Of a stretch of 8,307 nucleotides of DNA, positions 1 to 5,513 are shown in pieces. The position numbers and the translations under genes are program-made. Source of the stretch: Chloroflexota bacterium (GTDB taxonomy: Bacteria > Chloroflexota > Limnocylindria > P2-11E); assembly GCA_005883775.1 (NCBI GenBank), contig VBEU01000107.1, positions 1 through 8,307 of the forward strand, given 5' to 3'. Within the stretch, counting starts at the first letter, position 1; each line of letters begins with the position of its first letter. Below the pieces are notes generated by a model that saw only the letters and a program-made list of their open reading frames with translations, was not told the origin of the DNA and made no database searches.

Positions 1-346
1 GGGGCGAGTCCTCGGTCCAAAGTCCGTTCGACTGGGCGGGCTCGCCCTTCCAACCGAAGTACTCGATCGACCGGATGTCGCTCGACCGGACCTGCTGGAT
101 ACGGAGCGCGTTCCCCTCGCGCGCGAGCGTCTCGAAGACGGTGACCTCGTAGATCGACTGGCGATACGAGTACTGAAGCGGCTCGGTGCGATCGAGCGCA
201 CGCACGAACTCGGTCGTCCCGTCGCTCACGGTCAGGACGGGCACGGGAGTGGCAAGCGCCACCCCCGCACCCGTTACGACCGCCGCGACGAGCGCGACGA
301 GAGCGCTACTCCGTCCCGGCGAAGCCGGGCGCAGCAGGACGGTCAC
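1..346 (-). CDS. DUF1850 domain protein, TAXI-TRAP associated (partial, 3' end outside window)
   Basis: The first 115 codons are present and the C-terminus is cut by the left edge. The GTG start lies inside the stop region of the TAXI gene (GTGA, a 3-base overlap), which indicates translational coupling. A hydrophobic stretch at residues about 15-36 looks like a signal peptide or membrane anchor. Residues about 47-99 (LQYSYRQSIYEVTVFETL, then LRIQQVRSSDIRSIEYFGW) follow the DUF1850 pattern of a 'Y-x-x-S-x-x-x-x-V-x-E' strand, then 'L-x-L-x-x-x-x-x-S', then an aromatic patch. Small DUF1850 proteins are known neighbours of TAXI-type TRAP receptors and their fused permeases. The exact biochemical role of the family is not established. 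Context implies an exported or membrane-anchored accessory of the TRAP transporter. The identification rests on the pattern together with the gene order. Confidence 0.72.
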   Translation of the reverse strand, partial: MTVLLRPASPGRSSALVALVAAVVTGAGVALATPVPVLTVSDGTTEFVRALDRTEPLQYSYRQSIYEVTVFETLAREGNALRIQQVRSSDIRSIEYFGWKGEPAQSNGLWTEDSP

Positions 347-1353
347 CCTTCGACTTCGGTCTGCGCAGCGCCGCCGCCCTTACGCGCGCCGGGGTGGTAG
401 TCGATCGGCGAGCCGACCACCGCGGACTCCAGCACGAGATCGTTCGCGGCGGCGTGGACCTTCACCAGATCGGCTTTGTTGTCGAACATCGTCGCGAGGA
501 TCGCTTGTGCGAGCGCCGGGTCGAAGCTCGACGGCACGACCAGAAGATTGGCGACTCCCGATACGGTCACGTCGGCGGCTGTGTTGTAGGTGTTCTTGGG
601 GATCTTGATGGGGAAGTAGAAATTCCCGTACTTCGTCGACATCTTTTGGATGCTGTCCGTGAGGTCAAGCATCTTGATCTTCGTACCGGTCGCGAGGTCA
701 AGCACCGCCGGGACCGGCAGGCCTCCGGAGAAGAAGAAGGCGTCGATCTTGCCGTCACGGAGCGCGTTCGCGGAATCCTGGGCGCCCAGTCTCTCGCGAG
801 AGATGTCGCTCGCGGGGTCCATCCCGTAGGCCTCGAGGGTGCGGTTCGCGATGATCTCGGTACCGCTGCCGGCCGATCCCATCGACACGCGCTTTCCCTT
901 GAGGTCGGTCACCGTATTGATGCCGCCGGCCTCCTTCACGACGAGGTGCGTCAGGTTTGAGTAGAGGACCGCCAGCACCTTGGCATCGGCGGGCTTCTCC
1001 GGCGCCGCGAACGACCCTTTGCCGTTCACCGCGTCGAACGCTGTGTCGGCGAGCGTGAACGCGATGTCGGCCTTGCCGTCACGGATCAGCTTCATGTTGT
1101 CGACCGAGGCGGTGGTGGACTGCGCGCTCGCGGCGGTGCCGAGCTTCCGGTTCAAGAGGTCGGCCAGCCCCGCTCCGTACACGATGTAGACGGCGCCGGT
1201 GCCGCCGGTGACGATATTGAGCGTCTTCCCCGTGAAGTTCGGCGTCCCGGTCGCCGATGGGGTCGGCGTCGACGCGGCACGCGGCGCGCTGCACGCGGCG
1301 GCGACGACGAAAGCGGCAACGAGCGGGGCCACGAAGCGAATGGCGTTTCGCAT
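343..1353 (-). CDS. TAXI family TRAP transporter solute-binding lipoprotein
   Basis: This is the extracytoplasmic receptor of a tripartite ATP-independent periplasmic (TRAP) transporter of the TAXI type, which captures a small organic solute and passes it to the membrane permease. The protein has 336 residues, normal for the family. Residues 1-21 form a lipoprotein signal (hydrophobic core, VAAAC with Cys21), followed by a Ser/Thr/Pro linker at 22-40. The family hallmark TGGTGAVYIVYGAGLADLLN spans 49-68, TASVDN spans 81-86, GSAGSGTE spans 159-166, and the C-terminal HPGA motif spans 320-323. I chose ATG at 1353 rather than GTG at 1359, because the GTG overlaps a strong GGGGAGG ribosome binding site that sits five bases before the ATG. 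The gene lies 30 bp after the thioesterase and overlaps the DUF1850 gene. The substrate cannot be read from the sequence; glutamate and other dicarboxylates are reported for some TAXI proteins. Confidence 0.93.
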   Translation of the reverse strand: MRNAIRFVAPLVAAFVVAAACSAPRAASTPTPSATGTPNFTGKTLNIVTGGTGAVYIVYGAGLADLLNRKLGTAASAQSTTASVDNMKLIRDGKADIAFTLADTAFDAVNGKGSFAAPEKPADAKVLAVLYSNLTHLVVKEAGGINTVTDLKGKRVSMGSAGSGTEIIANRTLEAYGMDPASDISRERLGAQDSANALRDGKIDAFFFSGGLPVPAVLDLATGTKIKMLDLTDSIQKMSTKYGNFYFPIKIPKNTYNTAADVTVSGVANLLVVPSSFDPALAQAILATMFDNKADLVKVHAAANDLVLESAVVGSPIDYHPGARKGGGAAQTEVEG

Positions 1354-1358
1354 GTGCA

Positions 1359-1365
1359 CCTCCCC
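1359..1365 (-). promoter_or_regulatory. Ribosome binding site of the TAXI gene
   Basis: On the minus strand GGGGAGG is followed by five bases (TGCAC) and then ATG at 1353. It is the clearest Shine-Dalgarno sequence in the window and decides the start, because the alternative in-frame GTG at 1359 begins inside it. Confidence 0.75.
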
Positions 1366-1383
1366 AGCGCTAGGAGCGGCAGT

Positions 1384-1860
1384 CTAGGACGTTCGGGGTC
1401 GCTGCAGCCGCAACGAGCGCCGTGTCTCGGCAGCCATCATGCGGCGGCGCTCCTCGTCGGTCTCGGCGAGGAGCGGTGGAAGGGAGACTGGACGTCCGTG
1501 CTCGTCGGTCGCGACGAACACGAGGTACGCCGAGGCGACATGGACCACGTTCCCGGTGAGCATGTCCTCCGCTTCCACGCGCACCCCGACCTCCATGCTC
1601 GTGCGCCCGACGTGGTTGACCGAAGCCTTGGCGGTCACGAGGTGTCCGACGTAGACCGGGGCGAGGAACGAGAGCTGATCGATGCGCGCCGTGACCACGC
1701 GGGCGCGAGCATGCCTGGTCGCGGCAGCCCCGGCCACCGCGTCGATGAGCTTCATGACCTCGCCGCCGTGGACGTTCCCGTACGGGTTGGCGTCCGACGG
1801 CAGCATGGTGCGCGACATCACCGTCTTCGAGCCGGCAACGGTCTTCGCATCCGCGGGCAC
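1384..1860 (-). CDS. Acyl-CoA thioesterase, hotdog fold (YciA/BACH type)
   Basis: This is a predicted cytoplasmic acyl-CoA hydrolase that releases free fatty acid and CoA. It has 158 residues, a single hotdog domain as in YciA-like enzymes. The family signature LPSDANPYGNVHGGEVMKLID occupies residues 20-40: Asn25 is the expected catalytic Asn, HGG at 31-33 starts the central helix, and Asp40 lies in that helix. The strand TARIDQLSFLAPVYVGHLV (58-75) and the strand with VHVASAYLVFVA (107-118) complete the fold. The C-terminus is charged and Arg-rich. The start is a GTG with no clear ribosome binding site. An internal ATG at residue 15 is possible, but family members usually carry the 'KTVAxS' lead-in that the GTG start retains. 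The gene reads into the TAXI gene 30 bp downstream, so they are probably co-transcribed. Any functional link to the transporter is inference. Confidence 0.9.
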   Translation of the reverse strand: MPADAKTVAGSKTVMSRTMLPSDANPYGNVHGGEVMKLIDAVAGAAATRHARARVVTARIDQLSFLAPVYVGHLVTAKASVNHVGRTSMEVGVRVEAEDMLTGNVVHVASAYLVFVATDEHGRPVSLPPLLAETDEERRRMMAAETRRSLRLQRPRTS

Positions 1861-1899
1861 CGCGCGATTCTGTCATCCGCGCCCTATTAGCATCGCCCG
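1861..1899. promoter_or_regulatory. Short divergent promoter region, thioesterase / dUTPase
   Basis: Only 39 bp separate the two divergent GTG starts, so both promoters must overlap each other or lie partly inside the genes. The only AT-rich step is TATTAG at 1885-1890 on the plus strand, nine bases before the dUTPase GTG. That spacing would suit a leaderless or nearly leaderless transcript. Read on the minus strand the same patch gives TAATAG. Neither gene has a convincing Shine-Dalgarno sequence here. The -10 assignment is inference from a weak match. Confidence 0.3.
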
Positions 1900-2409
1900 G
1901 TGACCGTTCTCTCCCGCGAAGAGCTTCGCGCCGCGATGGCCGCGACGCCGCCGCTCGTCGAGGACGCCGATATCCACCTGCAGGTGCAGCCGAACGGAGT
2001 CGATCTGCGTGTCGAGCGCGTGCAACGGCTCACGTCTCCGGGACTGCTCGGCGCGGCCGACAACGTCCGCGAGCCGGCGGCGCGCGAGGACGTGGAGGCC
2101 GACAAAGATGGCTGGTGGGATCTCCACCGAGGCGCGTACGTCATCACGTACCGGGAGAAGGTGAACCTGCCGACCGACCTCATGGCCCTCTCTCGGCCAC
2201 GATCGAGCCTGCTCCGCTCCGGTGTCGCGATCCACGGCGCGGTCTGGGACGCGGGCTATTCCGGGCGCGGCGAGGGTCTCATGGCGGTGCTCAACTCGCG
2301 CGGCTATCGGCTGCAGCGTGGCGCGCGCGTGGCGCAGCTTGTGTTCTTCCGGCTCTCGAGCGCTACGGCAGAGGGATACAAAGGTAGGTACCACGGCGAG
2401 AACGCCTGA
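1900..2409 (+). CDS. dut: Archaeal-type dUTP diphosphatase (dCTP deaminase/dUTPase superfamily)
   Basis: It hydrolyses dUTP to dUMP and pyrophosphate, keeping uracil out of DNA and supplying dUMP for thymidylate synthesis. It has 169 residues. Motifs in order: QPNGVDLRV (30-38), PRSSLLRSG (100-108), VWDAGYSG (115-122), ARVAQLVFF (142-150) and YKGRYHGE (160-167). The N-terminal QPxxVDLR and the late GRYxGE are typical of the dCTP deaminase-like branch and archaeal dUTPases. The 'hG-V-x-D-x-x-Y-x-G' segment with Asp117 is dUTPase motif 3. At the position where dCTP deaminases have their catalytic Glu (LEF before the N-S step) this protein has Ala129 (MAVLN), so deamination is not expected. The start is GTG at 1900; no ribosome binding site is evident. 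The TGA overlaps the ATG of the hydrolase by one base, so they are probably translationally coupled. Confidence 0.88.
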   Translation: MTVLSREELRAAMAATPPLVEDADIHLQVQPNGVDLRVERVQRLTSPGLLGAADNVREPAAREDVEADKDGWWDLHRGAYVITYREKVNLPTDLMALSRPRSSLLRSGVAIHGAVWDAGYSGRGEGLMAVLNSRGYRLQRGARVAQLVFFRLSSATAEGYKGRYHGENA

Positions 2410-3212
2410 TGGCATTTGACCCGCGCGAGCTTGCCGCGCCCACCGTCCTGGGGCCGCCGACGGGCGCTCGAGTCGAGCGCGATCTGGTCTACCGGACGGA
2501 CGGCAAACGCGTGCTCAAGCTCGACGTTTACCGGCCGTCTTCCGAAGGGCCGCCGGTCCCCGTGGTGTTCCTGGTCAACGGCGACGCACCTGAAGAGATC
2601 ATCGCGACCGCCAAGGACTGGGGTGTCTATCGCTCGTACGGGCAGCATCTCGCAGCCCGCGGTCTCGTCGGCGTTCCGTTCAATCACCGCTCGACGAACC
2701 GCATGGAGCCCACCGAAGCCGCGAACGACGTTCGCGCCGCGATCTCATTTGTCCGAGGCCGCGCTGAAGATCTCGCGGTCGACGCTGATCGGGTCGGCGT
2801 CTGGGTCTTCTCGGCGGGAGGACCCTTCGGCCTTGCGCCGCTCCTCCAAGAGCCGCCCGATTGGCTTCGATGCGCGGCCGGCTTCTACACGGTGTGGGAT
2901 CTGGCGCCGTACCGGGGGCACGTTGCTTCGGCGACCGACGATTACATCCGCAGATGGTCCTGTCTCACCGCACTCGAGACGGGAACGCTGAACCTCCCTC
3001 CGCTTCTTCTCGTCCGCGCCGGCCGCGACAGTCCGGCGCTGCTCGAGGGCACGGATACCTTCGTACGCAGAGCTCGGGAGCGAGGGGTCGATCTCACCGT
3101 GCTCGATCATCCGACCGGCCAGCATGGCTTCGACACGGTTGACAACGACGACCGCTCGCGCGAGATCATCGGAGCTGCACTCGATTTCTTTGTCCGCCAC
3201 CTGAGCAGATAG
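2409..3212 (+). CDS. Alpha/beta hydrolase (esterase / BD-FAE-like or dienelactone hydrolase-like)
   Basis: This is a cytoplasmic serine hydrolase of 267 residues with no signal peptide. N-terminal strands (ERDLVYRTDGKRVLKLDVYRP, 23-43) followed by PVVFLVNGDA (51-60) match the start of an alpha/beta hydrolase core of the BD-FAE or acetyl-esterase type. The nucleophile elbow is VFSAGG at 133-138 with Ser135. A probable acid is Asp207 in LLLVRAGRDSP, and the base is His239 in HPTGQHGF, all in the expected order and spacing. The first elbow glycine (G-x-S-x-G) is replaced by Val133, which is unusual but tolerated in some family members. The ATG start overlaps the dUTPase stop by one base (TGATG). 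The substrate is unknown; no lid domain or polysaccharide-binding module is visible. Confidence 0.85.
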   Translation: MAFDPRELAAPTVLGPPTGARVERDLVYRTDGKRVLKLDVYRPSSEGPPVPVVFLVNGDAPEEIIATAKDWGVYRSYGQHLAARGLVGVPFNHRSTNRMEPTEAANDVRAAISFVRGRAEDLAVDADRVGVWVFSAGGPFGLAPLLQEPPDWLRCAAGFYTVWDLAPYRGHVASATDDYIRRWSCLTALETGTLNLPPLLLVRAGRDSPALLEGTDTFVRRARERGVDLTVLDHPTGQHGFDTVDNDDRSREIIGAALDFFVRHLSR

Positions 3213-3309
3213 GCCCGCGCTACCCGCGGTTCTCTAGGCTGTGTCAGCGTGACCGGTCCGACATGACCCTCTACCGTCGCGGGCACTCGGCGCAGAAACC
3301 GACCAAATC
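3213..3309. other. 97-bp intergenic stretch with a 16-codon overlapping reading frame
   Basis: Between the hydrolase stop and the GT87 start I see no clear hairpin terminator and no strong promoter. A short frame starts at ATG 3263 and encodes MTLYRRGHSAQKPTKS, and its TGA (3311-3313) overlaps the GT87 ATG in an ATGA arrangement. It could be a coupling leader peptide, but neither frame has a good Shine-Dalgarno sequence and an ORF this short easily arises by chance. Confidence 0.25.
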
Positions 3310-4461
3310 ATGACCGCGCGGCGGCTCGTCTGGTCCGCGGGCGTCGTCGTCGCGGTCCTGGCGCTCGGCGCCGCGGTGGTCGTCGCGAGCGCGCTACCCG
3401 CCGGGTATGACTTCCGCGCGTACTGGCTCGCGGGCCAGCATTTGCTGAACGGCTCGCCGCTTTACCCGGGACCCGACACGATCCTCGGTCTCCCCGATGA
3501 GTTCCGGTATCTACCGATCGTCGCGATCCTCTTCGTACCGTTCGCGCTTCTGCCGTACTCAGTGGCGCTTGCGATCTGGATCGTGCTGCAGGTCGCGACC
3601 GCTGCGGCCGTGGGCGTCGCGCTCATCCGCCGGCTCCCGCCGCTGTGGCGGCCGTGGGCGACCGCGGGTTACGTCTTCTTCCTCGGCCTCGTCCTCGAGG
3701 TCACGCTCGGCAACGTGAATCTCCTCTCGCTCGGCCTCGCGCTCGCGGCGTGGCGCTTCCGCGATCGCGCGCTCCCTGCGGGCCTCCTCCTCGCGGCGGC
3801 CGTAGGACTCAAGTTCCTGCCGCTCACGCTGCTGCTCTTTTATGTCGCATCAGGCCGGTGGCGCCCCGTGCTGACCGGAGGGTTGATCGGGATCGCAGCT
3901 CTCGCCGCCGGTGCGCTCGCGATGCCCGATCGCACCGCGGAGTACGTGCGCTTCGCGCCGCGACTGCTCGAGCAGGACTGGGTCTACGCGCACATCGCGC
4001 GACCGGGACCGCCGGAGCTCGCCGCCTTCTTCTGGTCGGATTGGTTCCCGCTCGCGCTCGCTATCGGTGCCGTGCTGGTGGCGATCGCGGCGGGCATCGC
4101 CGCGCGCCGCGAGCGCTCGAACGAGAACGCGTGGCACGCCCTCACCCTGGCGACGGCGGGATACCTCGCGCCGTTCGGTTATTTCTGGACGACGTTCCTC
4201 ATCCTCTCGCTGCCTCTCGCGGCCGAGACGCTGCGTCGCGCCGCGGCCCGACCTGCGGGCGAGCGTGCGCCTATCGTCGCGCTCGTTGTGATCGCTTGGG
4301 TCCTCATGGAACCGCAGCAGACCGGAACGCTCGTCCCGATCCTCCTGCATTTCCTCGGGGTAGCTCTGCTCTTTGTGCTCGCGATCGTGACGCTGTTGCG
4401 TCCGGCCCCCTCGACAGCTGCGATCAGGCTACCCAGTACCACAGCGCGTACATCGCAGTGA
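3310..4461 (+). CDS. GT87-type (DUF2029) polyprenyl-phosphate-sugar glycosyltransferase, integral membrane
   Basis: This is a predicted GT-C-fold glycosyltransferase that moves a hexose, probably mannose, from a polyprenyl-phosphate donor onto a lipid or wall glycan at the outer face of the membrane. It has 383 residues with about ten hydrophobic segments (for example 7-30, 69-105, 114-148, 156-180, 187-205, 245-265, 280-303, 321-333 and 342-364). Diagnostic pieces are YDFRAYWLAGQHLLNGSPLY (33-52), with the presumed catalytic Asp34 in the first outer loop; FRYLPIVAILFVPFALLP (65-82); GNVNLLSLGLALAAWRFRDR (134-153); and AVGLKFLPLTLL (164-175). All fit the GT87 family that includes mycobacterial PimE-like mannosyltransferases. 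The ATG start has only a weak ribosome binding site. The 3' end overlaps the convergent PIG-V-like gene by 38 bp. Donor and acceptor are not determinable here. Confidence 0.88.
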   Translation: MTARRLVWSAGVVVAVLALGAAVVVASALPAGYDFRAYWLAGQHLLNGSPLYPGPDTILGLPDEFRYLPIVAILFVPFALLPYSVALAIWIVLQVATAAAVGVALIRRLPPLWRPWATAGYVFFLGLVLEVTLGNVNLLSLGLALAAWRFRDRALPAGLLLAAAVGLKFLPLTLLLFYVASGRWRPVLTGGLIGIAALAAGALAMPDRTAEYVRFAPRLLEQDWVYAHIARPGPPELAAFFWSDWFPLALAIGAVLVAIAAGIAARRERSNENAWHALTLATAGYLAPFGYFWTTFLILSLPLAAETLRRAAARPAGERAPIVALVVIAWVLMEPQQTGTLVPILLHFLGVALLFVLAIVTLLRPAPSTAAIRLPSTTARTSQ

Positions 4462-5503
4462 AGACCACGCTGATCGCGGCACCGACGGCGACGTAGGCGC
4501 GCCCCGTCCAGCCACGCGCGACGAGCGCGAGCACGATGAACGCCGGGAAGACCGCGAGGTAATACCGCGGCGACGACGTGAGCGAGCCCGTCGCGACCGA
4601 GATCAGGAAGACGACCGTCGCGTAGGCGGCGAGGCTCGGCCGCAGAAACCGCCACGAGAAGAGGACCAGCGCGCCCATGAAAAGGGTGAAGCCGAGGACG
4701 AAGTACGGGAATCCATAGACCTTGGGGTCGAAGAGATCGGTGAACGCCGCGAAGGGCAAGGACGGCCCCACCCCCCAGTTCGCCTCGGCCGTCAGGATCG
4801 CCTTCGGATCGCCGGTGACCCGCCACAGCACGACGAGCCAGGCGACGAGCGCGACCGCCGCCGGCGCGGCCGTCGCGACCGCGGCTCGCGGACCCGACCG
4901 CCGGTACGCCTCGATCGCGATCGGGAGCGCGACTGCGGCGCCGATGAACGGTCTCGTCAGCGCGGCCAGCACACCCAGAACCGCGGCCGGCAGCCACTCG
5001 CCTCGCCGCGCGTGAAAGACCGCGCCGATCGAGAGTGCGATAAGCAGCGACTCGGGGTACACGACCGCGAGGAACACGCTCGTCGGGAAGACCAGGAGAT
5101 AGAGCGCCGCGCGGGTCCCGGCCGCAGCCTCGTGATCGATCCCGACCAGGCTCGCGAGATAGACCAGCGCGACGAGGAGCGCAAGGTTCGAGATCAGCAC
5201 GCCCGCGAGGAGATAGGCGTCGCTGCTGCCGCCGAAAAGCGTCGCCAGGACACGGATGAGGAGTGGATAGAGGGGGAAGTAGGCGTTATTCGCAGGCACC
5301 GCTCCGTAGCCGTCGTGCGCGATGTCGACGTAGGCTTTCGCGTCCCACCGTGTCGCCGCGTCGAGAAGCGGATTGGTCGATGGGTGGCACACGTCGGGAC
5401 ACGTCGTCGGGGTAGAGAAGAGTGAGACCGAAACGAGCGCGACGACCGCGGTGAGGATGCGCGTCAGGACGAACGGCGCGAGGACAGCGCGGACGGCCGA
5501 CAC
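4424..5503 (-). CDS. PIG-V-like mannosyltransferase, integral membrane
   Basis: This is a GT-C-type membrane glycosyltransferase resembling the PIG-V (mannosyltransferase II) family, expected to use a polyprenyl- or dolichyl-phosphate mannose donor. It has 359 residues and many transmembrane segments. Family features are TRWDAKAYVDIAHDGYG (51-67, with Asp54 in the catalytic first outer loop), NNAYFPLYPLLIR (72-84), ISNLALL (104-110), FPTSVFLAVVYPESLLIALS (139-158) and GVLAALTRPFIG (177-188). An outer-loop Cys pair (C35, C39) could form a disulfide. The GTG start at 5503 lies 10 bp after the urocanase stop, so it may ride on that transcript. No good Shine-Dalgarno sequence is seen. The acceptor is unknown. 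A different dolichyl-phosphate-mannose-type transferase is possible, but membership of the membrane glycosyltransferase class is secure. Confidence 0.85.
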   Translation of the reverse strand: MSAVRAVLAPFVLTRILTAVVALVSVSLFSTPTTCPDVCHPSTNPLLDAATRWDAKAYVDIAHDGYGAVPANNAYFPLYPLLIRVLATLFGGSSDAYLLAGVLISNLALLVALVYLASLVGIDHEAAAGTRAALYLLVFPTSVFLAVVYPESLLIALSIGAVFHARRGEWLPAAVLGVLAALTRPFIGAAVALPIAIEAYRRSGPRAAVATAAPAAVALVAWLVVLWRVTGDPKAILTAEANWGVGPSLPFAAFTDLFDPKVYGFPYFVLGFTLFMGALVLFSWRFLRPSLAAYATVVFLISVATGSLTSSPRYYLAVFPAFIVLALVARGWTGRAYVAVGAAISVVFTAMYALWYWVA

Positions 5504-5513
5504 CGCCGCGATG

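Noticed and set aside
394..960. 188-codon plus-strand open frame
   Set aside because: It is antisense to the well-supported TAXI receptor; long antisense frames are expected in GC-rich DNA and its translation shows no family motif.
1354..1890. 178-codon plus-strand open frame
   Set aside because: It lies antisense over the thioesterase, whose hotdog signature is unmistakable; the translation is His/Arg-rich shadow sequence.
3645..4496. 283-codon plus-strand open frame within the GT87 gene
   Set aside because: It is a +1 shadow of the GT87 gene, dominated by Arg, Ala and Pro; the GT87 frame carries the conserved motifs and the membrane segments.
4179..4997. 272-codon minus-strand open frame
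   Set aside because: It is an Arg/Gly-rich shadow overlapping both membrane glycosyltransferases, with no membrane segments or motifs.
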